From Echinostoma caproni (taxonomy: Eukaryota > Platyhelminthes > Trematoda > Plagiorchiida > Echinostomatidae): 64,000 nt of DNA. The stretch covers positions 35,680-99,679 of the forward strand of contig UZAN01039556.1 of NCBI GenBank assembly GCA_900618425.1, read 5' to 3'. Under the pieces are notes generated by a model. That model had not been told where the DNA came from. It did not search any database and saw nothing but the letters and a program-made list of their open reading frames with translations. Within the stretch, counting starts at the first letter, position 1; every line of letters starts with the position of its first letter. Made by a program: the position numbers and the translations under genes. Of this stretch, positions 52,601 through 64,000 are shown piece after piece.

Positions 52601-55059
52601 TATTTTTTTCAAATTGATCGTGCGATACCAGAGAAATCATTCCAGTGATATGAAATTGTTTTCAGACAATAATTTCACTACAGTACAGCGTGCTTCAGTC
52701 ACGTGTTCAAACACTTCTCCAGCATCCCCGAATCTGCGTAACTCTGTTGACCCGCCGCAATCAGCCAGTCGAAATGACATCAAAACAAACTAACTCTTCT
52801 ATCTGTATTCTTATCGTACAAATGCCATGGTCTAAGATTTGTGGTATCAGTCTGTAGTGTACCACTGACATTGCATGGAACAACCGTGGTCTAGATATTG
52901 AGGTCATTAGCCTATCGGCTCAAGGATGGTATAATTAAAGCCCACTCGCACCACCATCCAATCCCTCATTTCTGCCCCCAGGCAGCTTTCAATCAACCGC
53001 AGTTCAATTCAATTCCAGTGACAAATATAAAAGATTAAATTGATCGCAACTTTTAATAATAGAGCTACGTTTGCTGTTTAGACACACCTGTGTTAGATGG
53101 CAAGACTCAGATATCAGAGATGATTATAAACCAGAGCTTAGGTTACCAGGAGCATGCTTTAACGGAGCAATTTTGATTCCTTTATCACCTAGAATATTAT
53201 TGCTCTAGCTCTTTAGTTGATTCACTTTATGTCACTGAATAAACAGTCCGTTAATTATAAGAGAACATCATAGATCCAGTTTTCTTCAGGAATTTTATAA
53301 GATCAAGAACAAGCATCGTCACAGGACAGGTTGAATTCAACTGTTTCACTTTATCTCTTCAGTGGTGTACAAACAAACATGTGAAAGTTCGACCAGGAAA
53401 ATGACAAATCCTTAAACATCAAAAATACTCGACTAGGCAAAATCAGTGCGAAGGTCAAAGGTCACCAGTCACAGTCGGGGTGAGTAGAGCGATAGGGTGG
53501 GAGAACATATTTATCGATCGACATCAAAGTGACAGCCCTACCATGGGAGGGTTAGGCTGGCCACAAAGTCCAATTTTTTGCAGAGGTCTGGTTTGTGACG
53601 TCAAAGGGTTACGATCTCGGCAAACAGTAACAACCGCCCAGTATTTTGTTCGTTTAACACTCGGAATCTTGTGCATGGTTACGAGCCATCTTTGCTCATT
53701 CCGTTTGCTATTGATGCGGCTCTTTTGATTATCTATGGGAGCTATTTTTTGACATGTATTCCTAGTCTGGTTGATTTGGAAATGAATTTCACAATCAAAG
53801 ATCGCTAGATAATCATATTATTCCAGTTGAGAATAGAAGTATTCTTTTATCACTGCAACTTTGTAGAATAAATATCATGATTCTAAAAAATTGCCGATGA
53901 GTTATTTAAATAATAATAGTACATGTCACAGAATTAGTGCATTTATAGGGAAATTACAAAACTTAGTACATCACGTATTTACCATAATTCAAGATATTTT
54001 GGGCACAGTTTCTCATTTTTTGTTCCTTTGTTATCAAAGAATTTATTTCACGACGCCAAACTCCGTAAATTTGATTGGAATTTTATTTATTTATTCCGTA
54101 ATGATTTGTTGGACATTCATATGTTACGTGGGTTTTGAAACGATCAAACCAGAGAAAACCTGTTATGTGTGAAATACATTAGTGGCTTCTACCAGGTCGA
54201 TATATATCATAATTAGATATATCGGAAAAGGTGTGATCCACTACTTTCGGAAGACTAGTCCTTCAATGTATTAAGACTACTATTTGGATCTTTTGAGCTT
54301 AATCTGGAAGTCTTTTAAGCTCTTGGTTCTGGCATAGGGCATCCTGATTCACAGGTGCTTAGCTGTCTTGTGGTTTTGCAGCCAGTGGGCAATATCCTCA
54401 CCACCGACAAATGACATTCTATCCAAACAGAAAGAGAATATTTCAAACAAAATCTAAACAAATTCCGTTAATGCCGAAGGACTTGGATATGCAAAATGAT
54501 CAGACTATCACTTCCATACCATCAAATGGGAAGCTGTCTCTAATTTTTTTTCCTTTGATGGACTGTATGGTTCGAAAATATTCTAAATTTACTCTCCTAT
54601 ATATCGTAGAAAATGTAATTCTTTTATATTAATGGAATCGGACTAGTATTCCCGGATGTTTCTTCTATTTGCAACTCTGTATACCTTTCCCGTGAATGCA
54701 CCTACTTACGGTCAAAAGTCTTCGTTTGCAGGTCTAATGTCATTTATCCACAATGAGCTCAGAAAAATAACCGTGACGGAGTGGACACCGATCGCCTGCA
54801 CGCGATTCCACGATGATTAGTCTATATCCGACTGTATTTTATAATAAAATCCAAATATCGACAGTCTTCTAAAGCATTTTTGGTTAACTAAAAACACGCT
54901 TATAATAATCTTCTGAAGGATAGTTTTTAGATAGCCGACAAAACTTCTTGGTATAATCGAAGGTAATAATTTAAATATACTTAGAAAAAATCCAATAAAC
55001 TCAAGGAAGTGATGCGTGAAGGTTTTAACTTTTGCATACGTTACACGGGTCAATACAAC

Positions 55060-56730
55060 TACGGAGACTATACTCTTAAATGTGGAGGAGGCAACCTGGG
55101 ATACTTTGTTGATCCTCAGCTTGAACAGAGAAAAATACGGGATATGAAAATGCAGAGTAAGGAAATTCCACATTTCCGCGTTTCTTGGAACCGTTCTTCG
55201 AATGCAGCCATCTATCAGGTTTCCCCTGTCACCGGGTAGAGTGAATGAACACCTTTTTCGAGGTCTCTTAATGAAAGAAGAAGAATTCATCAAAGTACCA
55301 AGCACTATAGAGCAAAACCTATGGTAATAAAGAGATCTAGGAGTTGCAAGTCGATCACACGGAAATTCGCAGGTGTTTGAACATTAGATGGACCAGTGGC
55401 AGAGAGGTTACGTAACACAGAGCAAAAGCTGCAAGGAAGAAGAGCAGACGCCGCCTCAGATATGGTTACCATATTTTCTAGGTCTTCTAAAGAATGAGGA
55501 GTATGAAGCGAGGTGAAAGCCTGGTTAGTGGAAGAAAAGGACAGAAACTTCCCTGGTCTCACGCAATACGCGTTCAACATTAAAAGGAACTGAGATATAT
55601 GAAATAAGTAAAACGCAGACCAAACAAAACCAAACAACTGAATTCAGGTTAGTAGAACCTTCACACAATCAGATGGTCGAATTCGCGGCATGGTTGGTGA
55701 GACATATAATAGTCAAAACCCGCATTGGACGCACGGGTATAACATTTTCGGGAGTGTGAGAGATCTTGAAGAGGTATCGAAAACGACTTTATGTTTGGGT
55801 TCGAGAGTGATGATGGCATTCTGCTCTGAGCTGAACAGCCACAGAGGATCAATCGCGATAAATGCGAGTTGATAAGGTGTAAAAAGCATTGTGAAAACGC
55901 AACATATAGTAGCATTCCTTGGCAAATCATGAACACTAGTGGGATTTTGAGGCAGCAGAATATGATCAGAGGTAAAATGAAACTCTGGAGGACACTGGAT
56001 GGTATTAGGTTACCTCCGAGATAAATTTATCAGGCTCATTGAGATGTAATCATCCGAACTTGAGCTTTGCATCCTTGTATGGAAACAGAAGAGTTCAAAA
56101 TAGGGACGTTTTGGCCAACCGCCTGTCATGACAAAGTCGACTGGACTCCTGATAGATGCAATGCTAACCAAATGCGACTCATTATGATGTTCAGTGGTGA
56201 GAGATCAGATGTTCTACTTGGAAATCAATAGTTCGATCTTGTAGACTAAGCATTTGAAGCCATATTGCTGTTCATCGTGACTTTTGTGACGTTCTGAGTG
56301 CCCATTGAGCAGTAATCCGATATACATTATCTTTAATTTAAAAGAGGAATGAATAGGAAGCAGATGATTTGATAAGTATTTAGATCACTGAACACACCTC
56401 TTTCGTGGATCAGATATAATGGGTATGGTTTTCCAACAGCTGGAAAACACACCTTAGGGAATAGAGTGCGAGATATGAACATGATAGGTAGGGATAAACT
56501 TGGAAGCACAAGTTATGAGCATGATCGGTGCAATACCATCTGGTCCGAGGGCTTGGATTCATCCAACCAACATATTGCTCGGAGGAAAATCCTGATTGTG
56601 ATTTGGGAAGAAAGTAAGAAGCAAGGGTTGGTCCTGGGTAATCAAACATGCTAGTCACGAAGTCAAATAGCGAATTGTTTGGTGCTGAATATTGAACAAA
56701 GGAAAGAATAGTAGCTTCAAATATCACGAA
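55060..56730 (-). mobile_element. CR1/Jockey-type LINE reverse transcriptase, decayed remnant
   Basis: Read on the minus strand, LINE RT landmarks follow in order over about 1.6 kb, the length expected for this domain plus the thumb. GPDGIAPIM is at 56520-56546, preceded by VGWMNPSP in another frame. SHSIP*GVFSSCWKTIP follows, then LLPI with EQQYGF (56253-56267). A degenerate SSVLQSFIL (family SGVPQGSVLG) is near 55.98 kb. NVQTPA and LQLLDLF (family VQRxAT and RLQLLDL) lie near 55.35 kb. The thumb end, TVPRNAEMWNFLTL to VASSTFKSIV, lies at 55066-55190. Several frameshifts and stops break the frame, and the YADD catalytic region is not clear. No endonuclease domain is visible upstream, where the Penelope-like remnant begins. 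Clade assignment is by motif style only. Confidence 0.8.
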
Positions 56731-56949
56731 AGACTTGAGTATTTACGGAGCGAACAGGTAATTTCTTCGGTCTTCAGAAGAAGATACTCTAGTCTCAGGA
56801 AAAAGTTACTAAATGGAATTGTAGTTACGCATGTGACCTCAAATACATTTGGAGAGAGTTAACCAGCTGCTTTTAGAGAGATCGGTAATCTCAACCCCGG
56901 GACTTGAAATACTAAACAGCATAAGGTCCTAACAGTACTGGCATGAATG

Positions 56950-58036
56950 CACTTCAGAAAATATCGGAGCTGTCCATCCCACAATATTCGCTAGGCGTGA
57001 GAACAAATCTAGGATGGCTTTGGGTGTACTTTAGTTTGTCTTTCAAAGGAATGAAGGACACGACCAAGAATACCTTGAGTTTTGGACAAATTACTTCATG
57101 CAGTACTAGCTCTGATTGAGGAGGTACTCCAAGAAAATTTTGCTTGAAAAAAATATAAATGTGACATTTCGAAAACAAGTTATCAACAAACAGATCGCGG
57201 TGATTTGTAAAGGTCATCCCAAGTGCTTGACTGCCACCGGAAATAAATCAATCTCAAAAGCCATAGCGTTATGCTTAGAAAAAAGTGTATACTAACTTGA
57301 GAGTGTGTGGTCAAATGCGGGGTCAGTTTAAATTTGGGGTTCTTCAATCAATATGTTCTTCATGCAAATCCTTCTAGCTCTATTGCCAAACAGAATATGA
57401 GATTCTTCTTTATACTGAGTGGTATAAAGCTAATGAAATGAATATACTTCCCAGTCCAAGTCGCCTTCTTGTGTACTGACCGCCTGATGGACCCGTTATC
57501 ACATTTAGTTAGACAAACATCTAAATATGCTAATTGATTGTTTACTTCCTTCCAATCGTGAGTTTCAGATTCAGATGCGCAGCATTGAAACGATCTAGTA
57601 TATGTTTGCAGTCCATTATAGAATCCACCACGCACAAAATATCATCTACAGTACGTTTGTATAGTACGCATTGTTCAATATGTATTTTAAGTGGACCGTT
57701 TTATTCTTGTTTTATTCTTTAAAGAGTCAAACATGATTCCGTCAAAATAAACCCGTCCCCGAACTCCGCAATTCATTTCTCAAATCATAAACGGTGTTCT
57801 GTCACAGATTAATGTAGTATGCAAAACGTCACATTGATTCCTGTGAGGATGTTGATGTCAGATTGGTTTATAAATTGCGTCGATGAATCATTGCGAGAGT
57901 ATAACTGTTTGCTTGAGGGGGAGACACCGATTTCCCTTGGGATCACAATAGAGCCCCGATCACGCCGGGACTCATCAGCATCAGGATAGTCGAGGCCATA
58001 TTTCGTGTACCGATGTGATATATTTGCACTGTCCAC
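56950..58036 (-). mobile_element. Penelope-like element reverse transcriptase, decayed remnant
   Basis: The minus strand carries Penelope-like RT blocks in the right order, spread over several frames. They are: YGL...RGSIVI...IGVSPS near 57.9-58.0 kb (family YGLPKxHK...RPIVS.IGSP); STQFINQ near 57.87 kb; NGPLKIHIEQCVLYKRTVDD near 57.64-57.70 kb; NNQLAYLDV, then GSIRRSVHKKATWTGKY and FISFIPL near 57.40-57.55 kb; and SELV...LKDKL near 57.0-57.1 kb. The catalytic YVDD box reads TVDD (57641-57652). A frameshift separates the TVDD segment from NNQLAYLDV, and several stops interrupt the frame. About 80 residues seem to be missing between the FINQ block and the NGPL block. I did not find an intact GIY-YIG endonuclease domain downstream. 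The copy is inactive and lies antisense inside the vangl intron. Confidence 0.85.
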
Positions 58037-58649
58037 GGTCAGTGCTGGCGTTGATAATCACGCGATGCTGAAATGTTATTTCCCGTTGATTCAAACAGCG
58101 TGAATGTAGTTTGTAGTGCTAAAAGAGGGTGAACTCTGTAGTTGGAAAAAGGGAATTATCTGGAATCTGCACATAGCGAATAGAATAGCGAGAACGGAAT
58201 TGGTATAGACTGTAGGTACTTTGAAATTGATTGTGAGTTAGTGAACTTGATTTGCTTACTCATAACAAAAATCATCATTTATTTGTGTTCACTGCTTGAA
58301 CTTTAGCAAAAGGGGAAATTAATCTGTCGTTGTTCGCTCTTGCCTTTCACGGTGAACAAAGTAGAATAACCGATATGAGGGAATCCATTCGAGGATTACA
58401 CCGAAATGCAAAATAGTAGATGGCCAGTTTTTGGAGTTTCACGATCTGACCAAACACAGAACAATAAAACAATCAGTCAATCAATCATTGTTTTGATCTT
58501 TATTGATAATACTTTACTGTATTTAATTCGAATCAACTGGGTTAGTGACGGTTTGCTGTGGCAATTTGAGAGCTGTGACAAAGAATATTTCAGAGCCCAA
58601 TCGGGATCACCTAAGAGACATAACAAATAACACAAGAACTGCTGGTGAA

Positions 58650-58950
58650 TGATATACGACGTTTTCAATAGAGACAGCTTTGTCGACAAAAGGTAAACAA
58701 CTAAAACAGAGCTTTGTCAACATTTCAGCTACGTTTCAATAGATGCGATCAATGGGGCCTCGGAAAATGAGGCTCCACCGGTTACCGAAAGCACAAATGC
58801 GAGGCACCACCAGGTTTTACTCCGGGCATGATTGGAGCACATTCCCACGCTTTAGTAAAGTGCTACTGGCAGCATGTAGAACAACTTTGAAATTGTCGAT
58901 GTGTTGGATTTGTTCACCTTAGGGAGGGGGAATGCTCTGGATTGACGTTG
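58650..58950 (-). repeat. Possible 5' part of the Penelope-like element
   Basis: This stretch lies upstream of the Penelope-like RT in its own orientation. On the minus strand it reads ...TTGAAACGTAGCTGAAATG..., resembling the 'GAAACGT' sequences often seen in non-coding ends of trematode Penelope-like copies. This is a recollection of style, not a match I can verify. It is somewhat richer in GC than its surroundings. Confidence 0.25.
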
Positions 58951-60866
58951 TATCTGCATTCATAAACGTGTCTCTGAAACAAGTCGTCAATTTCTGAGCC
59001 CAATACATCAAACAAATAAGATAGGGACTTGATTATCCAATTAAAAATCCGCGGGTTACTCGATTTCTATACTTGTAGTGCAAAACATTTCATCAATGTT
59101 GAGTTCTATTCCCAAAAGGATGTTACTGCTATGGTCCCTCCATTGGGACTATCACTAAATTATTTGTTATGTCTAAACTTCAAATAGGCGCATGATAAAG
59201 ATGCGCAAAAGAATAGGCATCATATCAAGGCTATATGAACCTAATATGTTGTGCAACACACAATTCATCAAGTCAAACAGACAATTAGCATGTGGTCAAG
59301 ATATTTCAAAAGATCTAATTAATAGATATAACAGTAAGGGCTCTACAGTCCTAAATTTATTTCCATAGCAATACCCTAGTGCTTCCAGTCGGTCAAACCT
59401 CCGCAAAAAAACTAACTAGAACCATCCAGTACACGCATTATAATCATAGAGTAACATTGCAACACAAAAGGTCTCTAATCCATCCTGTTGTAAGACCAAG
59501 GATGGGTTTAAGTTTTAATGGACTCGCAAATCGACGAACCAAAAGTATTGACAGGTTCTCGGCTGTCGGATGTCTTCACTGCGTGTTACATAAGAGAATT
59601 CAAACAATGCCTACGAACCAGTAACTGCTCGTTTTGGGGAAGAATGTCTACACGACCGTTCTCTTTAGCGATGAAACTACCGGCGGAGATGATACGCAGA
59701 TGTCCAAAGACTGAGGTAATGATTACATGGCACTCCTCCAAGTTACACCTAACATTCTCTTCTATACTTGTGCTCTTCTTACAGATTGAAGACAGGATGC
59801 CAGTAAAGACGGCCTCATTTAGCAAATACCGATTAGTCTGGTTCGCTTGATGAAGCAACATCAACCAAATCGGTGGGCACACCGATCGTGTCCAATAAAG
59901 CTATCTAAACTAGTTTGGTAGGAAACGGATTAGAAACTGTCCAACTGAGATTGTTGCACACATAGTCGAGATAAATATTTTGGATAGTATGAATGAACTA
60001 TTCCGATTCATTTGCATTATCAATAGATTGCGATCGGAGAAGATTAGAGGTCATAAATCATCCATTGCAGAGTCAATCGCAGTTAGACAAAACACCCCAC
60101 CACTCCCACCCACTTTGCGCTCAAACTCCTCAATAGCTAAACCCATTACATAGGACAAATAAACGAAACCATGATTCGCAAAGATCAGAACAACATCGAT
60201 TTGCAACCATGAACTCGCATTTGAACTTTATCCCCATTTGCTATATTTGTTCTCCGTTTCCTTCAACAGTTTTGCATGTAACTATATCATTATGTTGCGT
60301 TTGTTTAGGTACTAAACAATTGAAAACGAATCTTTGCTCCATTTTGCTAATATTCTGATGCACATCTGCACTTTGTTTCTCGACACGTTTAATTCCAGCG
60401 AGTACCGTTCAATACAAATACGTTTACAAACGTAATAATTCAGTTACTAAAACGAAATCGTATGATCAGTTGCCATATGTTTTGTCCTATTTAATTACCC
60501 CGTAGATTCCGCTTTGTTTTTTGCTCACTGGGTAGCATGTAATGAAAGTCTTCCTTTTCCTGTAAATTGATTGTATGGTTGTTCATACAACGGAAGCAAC
60601 GGCACAGTATGGAAAAAGGACCGAACAGACTACGGTACTTATTGATTTCATTCAAATAAGGAACATCTAAAGGCTGTGATTGTTAAACAGTAATCAGTCG
60701 CGCTAAGTGAATTACACCAATACAAGCAATGCATTTGACAAAAAACGCGGGTTGAACATTTTGGTAGGACCATGCTTTTTGACAAAACCGAGAGTAATTT
60801 CACATGAGAATTTCTGTTTCGAAGCGGACCTCATTCCGCGTGTTTACGCTCTCCGTCAACGTATAT

Positions 60867-60883
60867 GCACACACACACACACA
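60867..60883. repeat. (CA)n microsatellite
   Basis: About eight CA units in the vangl intron, a possible length-polymorphic marker. Confidence 0.85.
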
Positions 60884-62256
60884 AACAAAGAGTATCAGTG
60901 CAATCCGGTTTTTTGTCAAGAACGAACGTCTTTTCAAAAAGGCTAACCCTTCATGCTTCATCCACTTAACTTTTGGTTGACTTCAAAGAACGAGTTGGTG
61001 TGTTTTGTTCCTTAACCATAATCCACCCAAAGTTTAACAATCGTTCAAATGAGACAAGAAAACGATGAAAAAAAAATGAAGAATGGGTGTGCTTCCCAGT
61101 TCTACTTATGCTTTGTGATCCGAAACAACAGTTTCAGTACAGGTGGACTCGCTGGTTGTCTATTAGATTTAAACGTGTTCCCTCATTTTCATATGATTTC
61201 CGATACTGAATAGAATCATCAATCGTCTACGAAACCACACACTTCCTGTTATGCTATTCACTTTTGGGAATTTTTCTCTCTGTTTTGTTTCAGTCCCCCT
61301 GAGACCCGGTTTGGTTATCATCAAACAGAATATTTGGTTGCTGTGATTGCTCGCGCTTTTCAATTCATATTCATATTCACTTGCGTTTGTTCACTGTTTC
61401 CTTCACCTTTCTGTCGATTTTCGAAAAGAAACGTGTTTTCCCTCAACATTCATAAGATTAACCGACAAAATTTGTAAACATTATTTTGTGTGCGCGAAAT
61501 CGCACTGATAATGTTACCTAGCGTGGCTAAGAAACGTCTACGTACAACATCTTCAGCTCGGAGAACTCACGAACAGCAACACTGCGAGAGGAATTCCTTT
61601 CGCAAACCTTCACTGGTAGTGTACCTATAGCATTGAACAAGATAACCCAATGAAGTGTATTAAAAAATATAGTTATTCACGTATTAACATTGTCGCCTTA
61701 CGCTACAAGTTTGTCTTATTCAAAGGTTTGTAGCGTAGGTAGAGTTTTTGTCTATACTATCATAGTTGGAGACATTGTTGTACATAACGTTTGCCAAATG
61801 TTTTATTAGCCCGAATAATAACGCAGCATTCAGTAACGCTAATCAATTGATGTATTCAAACAAGAAAGAAAGTGAAACACATCACCGGATAAACTATATT
61901 ATTATCCATTTGGGCTATCTCATGAGAAGTTACGAGCCTGCTTCCCGCAAAACTGTATTTTTTCATTCTGTTTGAAAGACAAAGTTACAAACAATCAGTT
62001 AGATATTACTGTACTTTTTTAACAATCCATAATCTGCCAAGAAAGCTATTCAGGCACTTGACTAAACTATTTTATTAAGCGATTTAGTTGATCAAGTGAA
62101 ACATACCATTCACGGTAGGCTGGATTGAAGTAAACTATTCAAATGAGGTTTTTTCTTTACCGACTTAATATTTTCCTATCAGCTTTGTGTCAATGCAGCA
62201 TCCATCACTTATTTTCTGCTTTATTTCTTCTCGCAACATCTGCACATTACGTTCAG

Positions 62257-62734
62257 ATCCGTGATCCGTTGACCGCCCACAAAAAGCAGAGAAATCAAAA
62301 TTCACCAAGTGTGAGGCAGAGCACAAGTCTGAACGAGTATGCCACATTAGATGACCAAACGTCCGCAGCTGCTTCGGATGCTACCGGAACGGGTGGCAGT
62401 CGAAGACGAAGACGTTTGAAGAACAAACATCGAAATGGATTCAGATATCGCAGTGGTGAGGATCAGCCGCACTGTGACCTAGCGTGTAGTGCGGATCAAG
62501 CAGAAACGGAGCTGGAATCGTCAAACTACGCTGTGAAAGAATCACCTCAGCGCACAAACACTCTATATTTGGGGACCATTGACCAACGTGAATTGAATGT
62601 AGCCGCGGCAGCTCGAATGAATTTGCAGGCAGACTACGATTTTTTGCTCCTCAAACGACAGACGCGATTGAAGCTTCTAGTCGGGCATTGGTTTCAAATG
62701 GTGCAATCGAAACATCTTATGGGATTGGCAAAAG
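62257..62734 (+). CDS. vangl: Vang-like protein (VANGL/Strabismus), exon 2
   Basis: This exon continues the gene at 48692. The acceptor is a T-rich tract ending in GTTCAG|ATCC, and the exon starts in phase 0, matching the phase-0 end of exon 1, so R324 is followed by IRDPLTAHKK. It encodes 159 codons plus one base (residues 325-483). Most is a low-complexity hydrophilic stretch with a basic run (SRRRRRLKNKH) that aligns to little in the family. Homology resumes near the end: VAAAAR corresponds to the conserved IAAAARRRD of VANGL, and KRQTRLKLLVGHWFQMVQ to KRxARLVVAVEEAFxHI. I place the donor at AAAAG|GTATGC; the frame would otherwise stop at 62779-62781 with no PDZ-binding end. Phase 1 is left for the next exon. 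The 38 open codons before 62257 are intronic. About the last third of a normal VANGL (to the C-terminal TSV-type tail) is missing and should lie beyond this window. Confidence 0.85.
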
Positions 62735-64000
62735 GTATGCGAAGCCTGATCGGAAAATATGATGCCAATACAAGCCACTGATACTTTTAATTTCTAATGG
62801 TTTTGTGTGTGTATCGTCAAGAATTGCACGAGACTGAATTTCCTTAAATGGAACATACAAAGATTATAAAATTGTCTCTTTCCGGAACAGCTATAGCTGG
62901 GCTGATTTTGTTTTATTGCGAAACACTTCTGAAATGGTTTTGTGCATTCGGTTTAGTCAATTTATTTTTTAGACCTGAAATGAACTAATTCATATTTGTG
63001 TTAATTGCAGTTTCCGGTTCAGAAAGTTAATTGATTCCAATCTATGAAGGATTAAGCAGCGAATCAACACTGCGCTGTGATAGTAATTCAAGATAGGCAC
63101 GGTAATGGGGTTCAAACACAATCCAGATTGGATATGTGATGGCTGATGAACCGTCGGAAGGGCAAAAATCTGTTACTGGTCAGGTATTATACTGCCGCAT
63201 GTTTATGTATATCGATGGAACTCGTGTGACATAACTCCTATTTTGAAGGTATGTTTCAGTTTCCGGTATTACACTTGCATCGCAGTAGCCATGCGTTACA
63301 GCATTCATTCCGAACCACGTCTACTACTGCAATATTTGTAATTTTCTCAGTTTACTGTTCAAATCGGAGCAAACTTGAGCGTCGCAATAAAATCTTCAGT
63401 AGTTTGAAAATTACCACTCAATATTAGCACACCAGCATCACGGTTCATTCTTTTTAATAAATGATTGTCACCAAATGAGGGCGGTTATTGTGGGTGAAAG
63501 AAAGATTCTAAATAGCAAATCGTTTTACAAGAATAAATATACCAATAAATGGTTATTTTTGCAAATCAGTCGACTAATAGAAACATATATCTAAGTAGAC
63601 ATTACTTCAGATATGTTGCATCGGGGTGGAGCACTGAATGATATTATTTATTGCAACGCTTCGATCCAAACTAGAAGTGATTGTCAAACTGTAGTGTCTA
63701 GGAATGAGCATGGTTTCTTTTGTTGCACTTAACACAAAAAATATCCAAAAATGTACCGTAANNTACCGTAACACAAAAACGTCGTCTTTTGTTTGACACC
63801 CATTTCAATCTGTTCTGCACCCCAACTATCATCCATTCTGCTTATACTGTTTTTGACATATATATTTGTTGGTCTATCAATCCTATCTTTGTCGTTGGTT
63901 GTACAATCGTTGCGTAATTATTCTTCATTTTAACGTGGCGATCGAATGAGTTGGTCTAATCAAGCACTTCAAGGATCAGATATTCCCCCATCAGTTTTTT
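62735..64000 (+). other. Start of vangl intron 2 (runs off the window)
   Basis: The sequence begins with the donor GTATGC and holds no open segment resembling the missing C-terminal region of VANGL. AG sites at 63011 and 63350 were tested in the required phase; neither gives a family-like peptide. The next exon is most likely beyond position 64000. Confidence 0.6.
63754..63771. other. Two Ns (63762-63763) between identical 8-mers
   Basis: TACCGTAA stands directly on both sides of two Ns, another likely unmerged overlap like the one at 6573-6943. Confidence 0.9.

Larger units (their letters stand above)
49664..62256 (+). other. Intron 1 of vangl (about 12.6 kb)
   Basis: The intron is bounded by GTATGT at its 5' end and a pyrimidine-rich TTCAG at its 3' end, and both exon junctions are phase 0. 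It contains two antisense retroelement remnants (a CR1-like LINE near 55.1-56.7 kb and a Penelope-like element at 57.0-58.0 kb). I see no coding exon in 49664-54800 or 58950-62256. Those parts are AT-rich unique-looking sequence with scattered short chance ORFs and a short CA run at 60867. A small undetected exon cannot be excluded, but the phase match across the intron makes one unnecessary. Confidence 0.8.

Noticed and set aside
54817..55305. 162-codon minus-strand ORF as a host gene
   Set aside because: Its first half matches the thumb end of a CR1-like LINE (WNFLTL...STFKS) and is in line with other RT motifs upstream.
2290..59720. Similar peptides (EDIRRCPK near 2340 and AEMIRRCPK near 59690) suggesting a second repeat pair
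   Set aside because: Nucleotide similarity outside the short motif is weak when the two regions are laid side by side, and the frames diverge quickly.
62143..62256. In-frame upstream part of the second vangl ORF, with a hydrophobic stretch like a signal peptide
   Set aside because: A strong acceptor at 62255-62256 joins in phase with exon 1, and homology to VANGL begins after it. The hydrophobic run is the T-rich pyrimidine tract translated.
63351..63420. Possible third vangl exon after TTTTCTCAG
   Set aside because: It is open for about 24 codons in the right phase, but the peptide does not resemble the VANGL C-terminal region and no donor follows.
1..64000. CRISPR arrays, operons, bacterial-type promoters or a spliced-leader gene
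   Set aside because: No regularly spaced direct repeats or gene clusters are present. The sequence is clearly metazoan, and I did not find a known flatworm spliced-leader motif by eye.

Overview
The window looks like nuclear DNA from a flatworm, most likely a trematode (fluke). It is AT-rich and very gene-poor. The one clear gene has a 12.6-kb intron, and the recognisable transposon debris belongs to metazoan families: a Penelope-like element and CR1/Jockey-type LINEs. The protein is recognisably metazoan but strongly diverged, with insertions. The trematode assignment is an inference; I cannot run a search to confirm it.

The only gene I recognise is on the + strand: Vang-like (Van Gogh/Strabismus, VANGL), a four-pass core protein of planar cell polarity. 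Exon 1 (48692-49663) has the start codon, the N-terminal tail, all four membrane segments and the first conserved cytosolic stretch. Exon 2 (62257-62734) continues in the same phase with the central cytosolic region. The last part of the protein, including the PDZ-binding tail, must lie beyond position 64000. About 200 bp upstream of the start codon is a perfect 14-bp palindromic RFX X-box, followed by two consensus inverted CCAAT (NF-Y) boxes. This is a typical RFX/NF-Y promoter layout.

The intron (49664-62256) carries two decayed retroelements in antisense orientation: a Penelope-like element (56950-58036) and a CR1-like LINE (about 55060-56730). Another LINE 3' end lies at 28765-29290, also on the minus strand, next to an AT-rich microsatellite.

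Positions 1-48480 hold no gene I can name. They contain a pair of diverged dispersed repeats (near 3.7 kb and 21.3 kb), simple repeats, two large assembly gaps and several small N positions, some with suspicious duplicated flanks. A few open segments with splice-like borders, and one unusually long unexplained minus-strand ORF, are listed at low confidence. Most other short ORFs look like chance.
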